A stretch of 64,000 bases of DNA from Balaenoptera acutorostrata (taxonomy: Eukaryota > Chordata > Mammalia > Artiodactyla > Balaenopteridae): the NCBI RefSeq assembly GCF_949987535.1, contig NW_026646029.1, positions 1,488,001 through 1,552,000 of the forward strand, in the 5' to 3' direction. The translations under genes and the position numbers were made by a program. The notes under the pieces were generated by a model, which had not been told where the DNA came from, made no database searches, and worked only from the letters and a program-made list of their open reading frames with translations. This document shows, one piece after another, positions 1 through 12,316 of this stretch. The first letter of the stretch is position 1; each line of letters starts with the position of its first letter.

Positions 1-1759
1 TGTGGACGAGAGTTATCATTTATAACTCTGCAGGTTTGTGAATTGCAGTGCCCCTGAGCTCCATTTTTCAGCTCGCTTTCTTGGGAGCTGGCCGCAAAAG
101 CGCAGGATTGCTTCGGGCCCTATTCTGGTTCCGGGTGGCAGGCTGAGCCTGTGGTTAATTCTTCTTCCTGATGGGAAAATAGAGTGAGCTGTGCCTGTCC
201 CAACACCTAGAGCTAGTCTCTCATTGGTTCCCCCTCTTCCCGTTCATCCTCAGGACAAATTGCAACCTGTACGGAACAGGAGGTTAAAGGTGCTGATTCT
301 CCAAGGAGGGAGCTTGCTAGTAAAGCGGCCTGAATGGCGAACCCGAGCACAAGGAAATGCGAAATGAGGTGCGTTTTAGAAACCTTTCCCGATCACACGG
401 CGTACCATCTTCTGGGTTTCTCATGCCTGTTTTCGAGGTAGGAAGATGCCCTTGAACCTGGAGATTTGGGACCCATGGAATGGCTACCACGCAGTATTAC
501 TTTAAAGGGTCTGCGTTTGCTCACCCAACCTCACCAAACCTCTCAGCCCCAAGAGTGTCCACCCTTAGGTCTCAATCAGCTGTGGGTCTAGATATGGAAA
601 ATCCAGGTGGCATCACAGCCCCTGAACGAATTTCCTAAGAATTTCTCTCTCTTTCACTGTCTTTGTTTCACGGGTTTTTAAAAGTAATTGATTTTTATAA
701 TGGGGTTTAGCTGCTTTTCACTGCTGTGTTAATGCTGCTTTACACCCACTAGACTCACTTACAGAGAGATTGCAATACATAGGTTTTAAGATTATTACTA
801 GTCAGATATATTCTTGGGCGGTGAATAGGGGGTGTTGAGTGCAGTTCACTGAGCAAGGAGTAGGTCTTGTCTATTACATACTGGGTTTATGGAACGGTAT
901 CTGAGCTCATTTGAAACCCTTGCTTTATGCATCACCCCACCTCACCTTTCCCGTTAAGCAGCCATAGTGTGTTTTCTAAACGTGTGACTCTGTTCTGTTT
1001 TGTAATTCAGTTCAAGTGTAGTGGTTTTTACATTCCCTCTATAAGTGATATCTTAGGATAAGTGTCGTTTTCTGTGTGACTTATTTCACTTAGAATCGTC
1101 ATACCTAAATCCACTCATCATGCTGCTACTAGCCTTATGACGTTGATTTCATGGCTGAGTGATATTCCATTGTACATAAGGACCACAACTTCTTTACCCA
1201 TTTTTCTCTTTCCTGGGATATTTAAGGTGGAACGAAGTGGAGGTTCTTGTCAACAGAGCAGCCCAAACTTTGGGGTGCCTGTGTCTTCCTGATTTTGAGT
1301 TTTCCCAATTTCTACGCCCATGAGTGGAAGTGCCCTATGCTCTCTAAGCTGAGTTTTTTAGATGTTTCAGGACACACCGTCCACTTCTCCAGAGTGGCTG
1401 TTGGCAATTTACATCCCGCCCATTAGCGTAGCAAGGCTCCCGTTCCTCCATGGCCTGTACTGCATTTCTGGTTTTGACACTTTATTCAGCATGGCCCTAT
1501 TGACCGATGGGAAGCGAGACTTCTTTGTAGCGCTGATTTGCCTTTCCAGGTTGCTTGGTTGGCCAAAAAGGGCGTATGCGTTTTTTCCTGAATATATTCA
1601 GGAAAAAACGCATACGCCCTTTTTGGCCAAGGGCATCATTGTCGAGGTTTTGCCGCTTTTCCTGTGCTTTAAAGGCGATTCGAATCTACCTCCTGAAATC
1701 TGTTTCCTGCAATTCTGCCTTGCTTTCATATCCTCTTCGTTGCCTTCCCTCAATATATT
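1..1759 (+). repeat. Satellite monomer 1, type A
   Basis: The window opens at phase 1. Type A markers: 'gtacggaacagg', 'aaggaaatgcg', 'gatatggaaaatcc', 'gttaatgctgctttac'. It has lost one t in 'gcagcccaaac' near 1,261, so it is 1,759 bp. Very close to monomer 3. Confidence 0.9.
1559..1630. repeat. 72-bp perfect palindrome in each satellite monomer
   Basis: Arms of exactly 36 bp with no spacer: left arm 1,559-1,594, right arm 1,595-1,630, centred on aata/tatt. The outer bases read TTGGCCAAAAAG, followed inward by GGCGTATGCG, TTTTTTCC and TGAATA. Equivalent copies start at 3319, 5079, 6839, 8599, 10356, 12116, 13873, 15631, 17391, 19151, 20911, 22671, 24428, 26208, 27965, 29723, 31483, 33241, 34999, 36759, 38517, 40277, 42037, 43796 and 45556. 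By my reading 19 of the 26 are perfect. Those at 8599, 12116, 17391, 22671, 26208, 40277 and 42037 have one mismatched pair. It can extrude as a cruciform, and any transcript across it would fold into a 36-bp hairpin. Confidence 0.95.
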
Positions 1760-3519
1760 TGTGGACGAGAGTTATCATTTATAACTCTGCAGGTTTGTGA
1801 ATTGCAGTGCCCCTGAGCTCCATTTTTCAGCTCGCTTTCTTGGGAGCTGGCCGCAAAAGCGCAGGATTGCTTCGGGCCCTATTCTGGTTCCGGGCGGCAG
1901 GCTGAGCCTGTGGTTAATTCTTCTTCCTGATGGGAAAATAGAGTGAGCTGTGCCTGTCCCAACACCTAGAGCTAGTCTCTCATTGGTTCCCCCTCTTCCC
2001 GTTCATCCTCAGGACAAATTGCAACCTGTACAGAACAGGAGGTTAAAGGTGCTGATTCTCCAAGGAGGGAGCTTGCTAGTAAAGCGGCCTGAATGGCGAA
2101 CCCGAGCACAAGGAGATGCGAAATGAGGTGCGTTTTAGAAACCTTTCCCGATCACACGGTGTACCATCTTCTGGGTTTCTCATGCATGTTTTCGATGTAG
2201 GAAGATGCCCTTGAACCTGGAGATTTGGGACCCATGGGATGACTACCACCCAGTATTACTTTAAAGGGTCTGCGTTTGCTCACCCAACCTCACCAAACAT
2301 CTCAGCCCCAAGAGTGTCCACCCTTATGTCTCAGTCAGCTGTGGGTCTAGATATGGTCAATCCAGGTGGCATCACAGCCCCTGAACGAATTTCCTAAGAA
2401 TTTCTCTCTTTTTCACTGTCTTTGTTTCACGGGTTTTTAAAAGTAATTGATTTTTATAATGGGGTTTAGCTGCTTTTCACTGCTGTGTGTATGCCGCTTT
2501 ACACCCACTTGACTCACTTACAGAGAGATGGCAATACATAGGTTTTAAGATTCTTACTAGTCAGATATATTCTTGGGCGGTGAATAGGGGGTGTTGAGTG
2601 CAGTTCACTGAGCAAGGAGTAGGTCTTGTCTATTACATACTGGGTTTATGGAACGGTATCTGAGCTCATTTGAAACCCTTGCTTTATGCATCACCCCACC
2701 TCACCTTTCCCGTTAAGCAGCCATAGTGTGTTTTCTAAACGTGTGACTCTGTTCTGTTTTGTAATTCAGTTCAAGTGTAGTGGTTTTTACATTCCCTCTA
2801 TAAGTGATATCTTAGGATAAGTGTCGTTTTCTGTGTGACTTATTTCACTTAGAATCGTCGTACCTAAATCCACTCATCATGCTGCTACTAGCCTTATGAC
2901 GTTGATTTCATGGCTGAGTGATATTCCATTGTACATAAGGACCACAACTTCTTTACCCATTTTTCTCTTTCCTGGGATATTTAAGGTGGAACGACGTGGA
3001 GGTTCTTGTCAACAGAGCAGCCCTAAACTTTGGGGTGCCTGTGTCTTCCTGATTTTGAGTTTTCCCAATTTCTACGCCCATGAGTGGAAGTGCCCTATGC
3101 TCTCTAAGCTGAGTTTTTTAGATGTTTCAGGACACACCGTCCACTTCTCCAGAGTGGCTGTTGGCAATTTACATCCCGCCCATCAGCGTAGCAAGGCTCC
3201 CGTTTCTCCATGGCCTGTCCTGCATTTCTGGTTTTGACCCTTTATTCAGCATGGCCCTTTTGACCGATGGGAAGCGAGACTTCTTTGTAGCGCTGATTTG
3301 CCTTTCCAGGTTGCTTGGTTGGCCAAAAAGGGCGTATGCGTTTTTTCCTGAATATATTCAGGAAAAAACGCATACGCCCTTTTTGGCCAAGGGCATCATT
3401 GTCGAGGTTTTGCTGCTTTTCCTGTGCTTTAAAGGCGATTCGAATCTACCTCCTGAAATCTGTTTCCTGCAATTCTGCCTTGCTTTCAAATCCTCTTCGT
3501 TGCCTTCCCTCAATATATT
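1760..3519 (+). repeat. Satellite monomer 2, type B
   Basis: Type B markers: 'gtacagaacagg', 'aaggagatgcg', 'catgcatgttttcgatg', 'gatatggtcaatcc', 'gtgtatgccgctttac'. 1,760 bp. The eight-monomer tandem duplication begins just before the end of its palindrome, at about 3,385. Confidence 0.9.
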
Positions 3520-5279
3520 TGTGGACGAGAGTTATCATTTATAACTCTGCAGGTTTGTGAATTGCAGTGCCCCTGAGCTCCATTTTTCAGCTCGCTTTCT
3601 TGGGAGCTGGCCGCAAAAGCGCAGGATTGCTTCGGGCCCTATTCTGGTTCCGGGTGGCAGGCTGAGCCTGTGGTTAATTCTTCTTCCTGATGGGAAAATA
3701 GAGTGAGCTGTGCCTGTCCCAACACCTAGAGCTAGTCTCTCATTGGTTCCCCCTCTTCCCGTTCATCCTCAGGACAAATTGCAACCTGTACGGAACAGGA
3801 GGTTAAAGGTGCTGATTCTCCAAGGAGGGAGCTTGCTAGTAAAGCGGCCTGAATGGCGAACCCGAGCACAAGGAAATGCGAAATGAGGTGCGTTTTAGAA
3901 ACCTTTCCCGATCACACGGCGTACCATCTTCTGGGTTTCTCATGCCTGTTTTCGAGGTAGGAAGATGCCCTTGAACCTGGAGATTTGGGACCCATGGAAT
4001 GGCTACCACGCAGTATTACTTTAAAGGGTCTGCGTTTGCTCACCCAACCTCACCAAACCTCTCAGCCCCAAGAGTGTCCACCCTTAGGTCTCAATCAGCT
4101 GTGGGTCTAGATATGGAAAATCCAGGTGGCATCACAGCCCCTGAACGAATTTCCTAAGAATTTCTCTCTCTTTCACTGTCTTTGTTTCACGGGTTTTTAA
4201 AAGTAATTGATTTTTATAATGGGGTTTAGCTGCTTTTCACTGCTGTGTTAATGCTGCTTTACACCCACTAGACTCACTTACAGAGAGATTGCAATACATA
4301 GGTTTTAAGATTATTACTAGTCAGATATATTCTTGGGCGGTGAATAGGGGGTGTTGAGTGCAGTTCACTGAGCAAGGAGTAGGTCTTGTCTATTACATAC
4401 TGGGTTTATGGAACGGTATCTGAGCTCATTTGAAACCCTTGCTTTATGCATCACCCCACCTCACCTTTCCCGTTAAGCAGCCATAGTGTGTTTTCTAAAC
4501 GTGTGACTCTGTTCTGTTTTGTAATTCAGTTCAAGTGTAGTGGTTTTTACATTCCCTCTATAAGTGATATCTTAGGATAAGTGTCGTTTTCTGTGTGACT
4601 TATTTCACTTAGAATCGTCGTACCTAAATCCACTCATCATGCTGCTACTAGCCTTATGACGTTGATTTCATGGCTGAGTGATATTCCATTGTACATAAGG
4701 ACCACAACTTCTTTACCCATTTTTCTCTTTCCTGGGATATTTAAGGTGGAACGAAGTGGAGGTTCTTGTCAACAGAGCAGCCCTAAACTTTGGGGTGCCT
4801 GTGTCTTCCTGATTTTGAGTTTTCCCAATTTCTACGCCCATGAGTGGAAGTGCCCTATGCTCTCTAAGCTGAGTTTTTTAGATGTTTCAGGACACACCGT
4901 CCACTTCTCCAGAGTGGCTGTTGGCAATTTACATCCCGCCCATCAGCGTAGCAAGGCTCCCGTTCCTCCATGGCCTGTACTGCATTTCTGGTTTTGACAC
5001 TTTATTCAGCATGGCCCTATTGACCGATGGGAAGCGAGACTTCTTTGTAGCGCTGATTTGCCTTTCCAGGTTGCTTGGTTGGCCAAAAAGGGCGTATGCG
5101 TTTTTTCCTGAATATATTCAGGAAAAAACGCATACGCCCTTTTTGGCCAAGGGCATCATTGTCGAGGTTTTGCCGCTTTTCCTGTGCTTTAAAGGCGATT
5201 CGAATCTACCTCCTGAAATCTGTTTCCTGCAATTCTGACTTGCTTTCATATCCTCTTCGTTGCCTTCCCTCAATATATT
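3520..5279 (+). repeat. Satellite monomer 3, type A (order 1 of first eight-monomer block)
   Basis: Type A, 1,760 bp. It carries the private change 'aattctgacttgc' near 5,236, shared only with monomer 11. That change cuts the recurrent 140-codon frame to 118 codons. Confidence 0.9.
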
Positions 5280-7039
5280 TGTGGACGAGAGTTATCATTT
5301 ATAACTCTGCAGGTTTGTGAATTGCAGTGCCCCTGAACTCCATTTTTCAGCTCGCTTTCTTGGGAGCTGGCCGCAAAAGCGCAGGATTGCTTCGGGCCCT
5401 ATTCTGGTTCCGGGCGGCAGGCTGAGCCTGTGGTTAATTCTTCTTCCTGATGGGAAAATAGAGTGAGCTGTGCCTGTCCCAACACCTAGAGCTAGTCTCT
5501 CATTGGTTCCCCCTCTTCCCGTTCATCCTCAGGACAAATTGCAACCTGTACAGAACAGGAGGTTAAAGGTGCTGATTCTCCAAGGAGGGAGCTTGCTAGT
5601 AAAGCGGCCTGAATGGCGAACCCAAGCACAAGGAGATGCGAAATGAGGTGCGTTTTAGAAACCTTTCCCGATCACACGGTGTACCATCTTCTGGGTTTCT
5701 CATGCATGTTTTCGATGTAGGAAGATGCCCTTGAACCTGGAGATTTGGGACCCATGGGATGGCTACCAGGCAGTATTACTTTAAAGGGTCTGCGTTTGCT
5801 CACCCAACCTCACCAAACATCTCAGCCCCAAGAGTGTCCACCCTTATGTCTCAATCAGCTGTGGGTCTAGATATGGTCAATCCAGGTGGCATCACAGCCC
5901 CTGAACGAATTTCCTAAGAATTTCTCTCTTTTTCACTGTCTTTGTTTCACGGGTTTTTAAAAGTAATTGATTTTTATAATGGGGTTTAGCTGCTTTTCAC
6001 TGCTGTGTGTATGCCGCTTTACCCCCACTTGACTCACTTACAGAGAGATGGCAATACATAGGTTTTAAGATTCTTACTAGTCAGATATATTCTTGGGCGG
6101 TGAATAGGGGGTGTTGAGTGCAGTTCACTGAGCAAGGAGTAGGTCTTGTCTATTACATACTAGGTTTATGGAACGGTATCTGAGCTCATTTGAAACCCTT
6201 GCTTTATGCATCACCCCACCTCACCTTTCCCGTTAAGCAGCCATAGTGTGTTTTCTAAACGTGTGACTCTGTTCTGTTTTGTAATTCAGTTCAAGTGTAG
6301 TGGTTTTTACATTCCCTCTATAAGTGATATCTTAGGATAAGTGTCGTTTTCTGTGTGACTTATTTCACTTAGAATCGTCGTACCTAAATCCACTCATCAT
6401 GCTGCTACTAGCCTTATGACGTTGATTTCATGGCTGAGTGATATTCCATTGTACATAAGGACCACAACTTCTTTACTCATTTTTCTCTTTCCTGGGATAT
6501 TTAAGGTGGAACGACGTGGAGGTTCTTGTCAACAGAGCAGCCCTAAACTTTGGGGTGCCTGTGTCTTCCTGATTTTGAGTTTTCCCAATTTCTACGCCCA
6601 TGAGTGGAAGTGCCCTATGCTCTATAAGCTGAGTTTTTTAGATGTTTCAGGACACACCGTCCACTTCTCCAGAGTGGCTGTTGGCAATTTACATCCCGCC
6701 CATCAGCGTAGCAAGGCTCCCGTTTCTCCATGGCCTGTCCTGCATTTCTGGTTTTGACCCTTTATTCAGCATGGCCCTTTTGACTGATGGGAAGCGAGAC
6801 TTCTTTGTAGCGCTGATTTGCCTTTCCAGGTTGCTTGGTTGGCCAAAAAGGGCGTATGCGTTTTTTCCTGAATATATTCAGGAAAAAACGCATACGCCCT
6901 TTTTGGCCAAGGGCATCATTGTCGAGGTTTTGCTGCTTTTCCTGTGCTTTAAAGGCGATTCGAATCTACCTCCTGAAATCTGTTTCCTGCAATTCTGCCT
7001 TGCTTTCAAATCCTCTTCGTTGCCTTCCCTCAATATATC
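5280..7039 (+). repeat. Satellite monomer 4, type B (order 2)
   Basis: Type B, 1,760 bp. Private markers shared with monomer 12: 'cccctgaactcc', 'aacccaagcac', 'tgctctataagc' and 'caatatatct' at the 3' boundary. It differs from monomer 12 by 'tacccccac' near 6,023. Confidence 0.9.
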
Positions 7040-8799
7040 TGTGGACGAGAGTTATCATTTATAACTCTGCAGGTTTGTGAATTGCAGTGCCCCTGAGCTC
7101 CATTTTTCAGCTCGCTTTCTTGGGAGCTGGCCGCAAAAGCGCAGGATTGCTTCGGGCCCTATTCTGGTTCCGGGTGGCAGGCTGAGCCTGTGGTTAATTC
7201 TTCTTCCTGATGGGAAAATAGAGTGAGCTGTGCCTGTCCCAACACCTAGAGCTAGTCTCTCATTGGTTCCCCCTCTTCCCGTTCATCCTCAGGACAAATT
7301 GCAACCTGTACGGAACAGGAGGTTAAAGGTGCTGAATCTCCAAGGAGGGAGCTTGCTAGTAAAGCGGCCTGAATGGCGAACCCGAGCACAAGGAAATGCG
7401 AAATGAGGTGCGTTTTAGAAACCTTTCCCGATCACACGGCGTACCATCTTCTGGGTTTCTCATGCCTGTTTTCGAGGTAGGAAGATGCCCTTGAACCTGG
7501 AGATTTGGGACCCATGGAATGGCTACCACGCAGTATTACTTTAAAGGGTCTGCGTTTGCTCACCCAACCTCACCAAACCTCTCAGCCCCAAGAGTGTCCA
7601 CCCTTAGGTCTCAATCAGCTGTGGGTCTAGATATGGAAAATCCAGGTGGCATCACAGCCCCTGAACGAATTTCCTAAGAATTTCTCTCTCTTTCACTGTC
7701 TTTGTTTCACGGGTTTTTAAAAGTAATTGATTTTTATAATGGGGTTTAGCTGCTTTTCACTGCTGTGTTAATGCTGCTTTACACCCACTAGACTCACTTA
7801 CAGAGAGATTGCAATACATAGGTTTTAAGATTATTACTAGTCAGATATATTCTTGGGCGGTGAATAGGGGGTGTTGAGTGCAGTTCACTGAGCAAGGAGT
7901 AGGTCTTGTCTATTACATACTGGGTTTATGGAACGGTATCTGAGCTCATTTGAAACCCTTGCTTTATGCATCACCCCACCTCACCTTTCCCGTTAAGCAG
8001 CCATAGTGTGTTTTCTAAACGTGAGACTCTGTTCTGTTTTGTAATTCAGTTCAAGTGTAGTGGTTTTTACATTCCCTCTATAAGTGATATCTTAGGATAA
8101 GTGTCGTTTTCTGTGTGACTTATTTCACTTAGAATCGTCGTACCTAAATCCACTCATCATGCTGCTACTAGCCTTATGACGTTGATTTCATGGCTGAGTG
8201 ATATTCCATTGTACATAAGGACCACAACTTCTTTACCCATTTTTCTCTTTCCTGGGATATTTAAGGTGGAACGACGTGGAGGTTCTTGTCAACAGAGCAG
8301 CCCTAAACTTTGGGGTGCCTGTGTCTTCCTGATTTTGAGTTTTCCCAATTTCTACGCCCATGAGTGGAAGTGCCCTATGCTCTCTAAGCTGAGTTTTTTA
8401 GATGTTTCAGGACACACCGTCCACTTCTCCAGAGTGGCTGTTGGCAATTTACATCCCACCCATCAGCGTAGCAAGGCTCCCGTTTCTCCATGGCCTGTCC
8501 TGCATTTCTGGTTTTGACCCTTTATTCAGCATGGCCCTTTTGACCGATGGGAAGCGAGACTTCTTTGTAGCGCTGATTTGCCTTTCCAGGTTGCTTGGTT
8601 GGCCAAAAAGGGCGTATGCGTTTTTTCCTGAATATATTCAGGAAAAAACGCATACGCCCTTTTTGGCCGAGGGCATCATTGTCGAGGTTTTGCTGCTTTT
8701 CCTCTGCTTTAAAGGCGATTCGAATCTACCTCCTGAAATCTGTTTCCTGCAATTCTGCCTTGCTTTCAAATCCTCTTCGTTGCCTTCCCTCAATATATT
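7040..8799 (+). repeat. Satellite monomer 5, type A (order 3)
   Basis: Type A, 1,760 bp. Shares 'gctgaatctcc', 'acgtgagactc', 'ggccgaggg' and 'cctctgctt' with monomer 13. The palindrome has one mismatch near the end of the right arm. Confidence 0.9.
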
Positions 8800-10556
8800 T
8801 GTGGACGAGAGTTATCATTTCTAACTCTGCAGGTTTGTGAATTGCAGTGCCCCTGAGCTCCATTTTTCAGCTCGCTTTCTTGGGAGCTGGCCGCAAAAGC
8901 GCAGGATTGCTTCGGGCCCTATTCTGGTTCCGGGCGGCAGGCTGAGCCTGTGGTTAATTCTTCTTCCTGATGGGAAAATAGAGTGAGCTGTGCCTGTCCC
9001 AACACCTAGAGCTAGTCTCTCATTGGTTCCCCCTCTTCCCGTTCATCCTCAGGACAAATTGCAACCTGTACAGAACAGGAGGTTAAAGGTGCTGATTCTC
9101 CAAGGAGGGAGCTTGCTAGTAAAGCGGCCTGAATGGCGAACCCGAGCACAAGGAGATGCGAAATGAGGTGCGTTTTAGAAACCTTTCCCGATCACACGGT
9201 GTACCATCTTCTGGGTTTCTCATGCATGTTTTCGATGTAGGAAGATGCCCTTGAACCTGGAGATTTGGGACCCATGGGATGGCTACCACCCAGTATTACT
9301 TTAAAGGGTCTGCGTTTGCTCACCCAACCTCACCAAACATCTCAGCCCCAAGAGTGTCCACCCTTATGTCTCAATCAGCTGTGGGTCTAGATATGGTCAA
9401 TCCAGGTGGCATCACAGCCCCTGAACGAATTTCCTAAGAATTTCTCTCTTTTTCACTGTCTTTGATTCACGGGTTTTTAAAAGTAATTGATTTTTATAAT
9501 GGGGTTTAGCTGCTTTTCACTGCTGTGTTAATGCTGTTTACACCCACTAGACTCACTTACAGAGAGATTGCAATACATAGGCTTTAAGATTATTACTAGT
9601 CAGATATATTCTTGGGCGGTGAATAGGGGGTGTTGAGTCCAGTTCACTGAGCAAGGAGTAGGTCTTATCTATTACATATTGGGTTTATTGAACGGTATCT
9701 GAGCTCATTTGAAACCCTTGCTTTATGCATCACCCCACCTCACCTTTCCCATTAAGCAGCCATTGTGTTTCCTAAACGGGTGACTCTGTTCTGTTTTGTA
9801 ATTTAGTTCAAGTGTAGCGCTTTTTACATTCCCTGTATAAGTGATATCTTAGGATAAGTGTCTTTTTCTGTGTGACTTATTTCACTTAGAATCGTCATAC
9901 CTAAATCCACTCATCATGCTGCTACTAGCCTTATGACGTTGATTTCATGGCTGAGTGATATTCCATTGTACATAAGGACCACAACTTCTTTACCCATTTT
10001 TCTCTTTCCTGGGATATTTAAGGTGGAACGAAGTGGAGGTTCTTGTCAACAGAGCAGCCCTAAACTTTGGGGTGCCTGTGTCTTCCTGATTTTGAGTTTT
10101 CCCAATTTCTACGCCCATGAGTGGAAGTGCCCTATGCTCTCTAAGCTGAGTTTTTTAGATGTTTCAGGACACACCGTCCACTTCTCCAGAGTGGCTGTTG
10201 GCAATTTACATCCCGCCCATCAGCGTAGCAAGGCTTCCGTTCCTCCATGGCCTGTACTGCATTTCTGGTTTTGACACTTTATTCAGCATGGCCCTATTGA
10301 CCGATGGGAAGCGAGACTTCTTTGTAGCGCTGATTTGCCTTTCCAGGTTGCTTGGTTGGCCAAAAAGGGCGTATGCGTTTTTTCCTGAATATATTCAGGA
10401 AAAAACGCATACGCCCTTTTTGGCCAAGGGCATCATTGTCGAGGTTTTGCCGCTTTTCCTGTGCTTTAAAGGCGATTCGAATCTACCTCCTGAAATCTGT
10501 TTCCTGCAATTCTGCCTTGCTTTCATATCCTCTTCGTTGCCTTCCCTCAATATATT
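8800..10556 (+). repeat. Satellite monomer 6, type B' (order 4)
   Basis: 1,757 bp. B-like to about phase 650, then 'gattcacggg', 'gctgtttacacc' (one base lost), 'attgggtttattg' and 'ccattgtgtttcc' (two bases lost). Counterpart of monomer 14, with 'cccattaagc' shared by the pair. Confidence 0.9.
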
Positions 10557-12316
10557 TGTGGACGAGAGTTATCATTTATAACTCTGCAGGTTTGTGAATT
10601 GCAGTGCCCCTGAGCTCCATTTTTCAGCTCGCTTTCTTGGGAGCTGGCCGCAAAAGCGCAGGATTGCTTCGGGACCTATTCTGGTTCCGGGTGGCAGGCT
10701 GAGACTGTGGTTAATTCTTCTTCCTGATGGGAAAATAGAGTGAGCTGTGCCTGTCCCAACACCTAGAGCTAGTCTCTCATTGGTTCCCCCTCTTCCCGTT
10801 CATCCTCAGGACAAATTGCAACCTGTACAGAACAGGAGGTTAAAGGTGCTGATTCTCCAAGGAGGGAGCTTGCTAGTAAAGCGGCCTGAATGGCGAACCC
10901 GAGCACAAGGAGATGCGAAATGAGGTGCGTTTTAGAAACCTTTCCCGATCACACGGTGTACCATCTTCTGGGTTTCTCATGCATGTTTTCGATGTAGGAA
11001 GATGCCCTTGAACCTGGAGATTTGGGACCCATGGGATGGCTACCACCCAGTATTACTTTAAAGGGTCTGCGTTTGCTCACCCACCCTCACCAAACATCTC
11101 AGCCCCAAGAGTGTCCACCCTTATGTCTCAATCAGCTGTGGGTCTAGATATGGTCAATCCAGGTGGCATCACAGCCCCTGAACGAATTTCCTAAGAATTT
11201 CTCTCTTTTTCACTGTCTTTGTTTCACGGGTTTTTAAAAGTAATTGATTTTTATAATGGGGTTTAGCTGCTTTTCACTGCTGTGTGTATGCCGCTTTACA
11301 CCCACTTGACTCACTTACAGAGAGATGGCAATACATAGGTTTTAAGATTCTTACTAGTCAGATATATTCTTGGGCGGTGAATAGGGGGTGTTGAGTGCAG
11401 TTCACTGAGCAAGGAGTAGGTCTTGTCTATTACATACTGGGTTTATGGAACGGTATCTGAGCTCATTTGAAACCCTTGCTTTATGCATCACCCCACCTCA
11501 CCTTTCCCGTTAAGCAGCCATAGTGTGTTTTCTAAACGTGTGACTCTGTTCTGTTTTGTAATTCAGTTCAAGTGTAGTGGTTTTTACATTCCCTCTATAA
11601 GTGATATCTTAGGATAAGTGTCGTTTTCTGTGTGACTTATTTCACTTAGAATCGTCGTACCTAAATCCACTCATCATGCTGCTACTAGCCTTATGACGTT
11701 GATTTCATGGCTGAGTGATATTCCATTGTACATAAGGACCACAACTTCTTTACCCATTTTTCTCTTTCCTGGGATATTTAAGGTGGAACGACGTGGAGGT
11801 TCTTGTCAACAGAGCAGCCCTAAACTTTGGGGTGCCTGTGTCTTCCTGATTTTGAGTTTTCCCAATTTCTACGCCCATGAGTGGAAGTGCCCTATGCTCT
11901 CTAAGCTGAGTTTTTTAGATGTTTCAGGACACACCGTCCACTTCTCCAGAGTGGCTGGTGGCAATTTCCATCCCGCCCATCAGCGTAGCAAGGCTCCCGT
12001 TCCTCCATGGCCTGTACTGCATTTCTGGTTTTGACACTTTATTCAGCATGGCCCTATTGACCGATGGGAAGCGAGACTTCTTTGTAGCGCTGATTTGCCT
12101 TTCCAGGTTGCTTGGTTGGCCAAAAAGGGCGTATGCGTTTTTTCCTGAATATATTCAGGAAAAAACGCATACGCCCTTTTGGGCCAAGGGCATCATTGTC
12201 GAGGTTTTGCCGCTTTTCCTGTGCTTTAAAGGCGATTCGAATCTACCTCCTGAAATCTGTTTCCTGCAATTCTGCCTTGCTTTCAAATCCTCTTCGTTGC
12301 CTTCCCTCAATATATT
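10557..12316 (+). repeat. Satellite monomer 7, type B (order 5)
   Basis: 1,760 bp. Carries 'cgggacctatt', 'gagactgtgg' and 'cttttgggcc'; the last is a single mismatch in the right palindrome arm. Counterpart of monomer 15, which is scrambled over about 150 bp. Confidence 0.9.

Noticed and set aside
1362..1784. Recurring plus-strand open frames of 140, 113 and 81 codons in almost every satellite monomer
   Set aside because: They repeat because the monomers repeat. They lie over decayed antisense L1 and the palindrome, show no known domain, and are interrupted in some copies (monomers 3, 11, 27) with no sign of selection.
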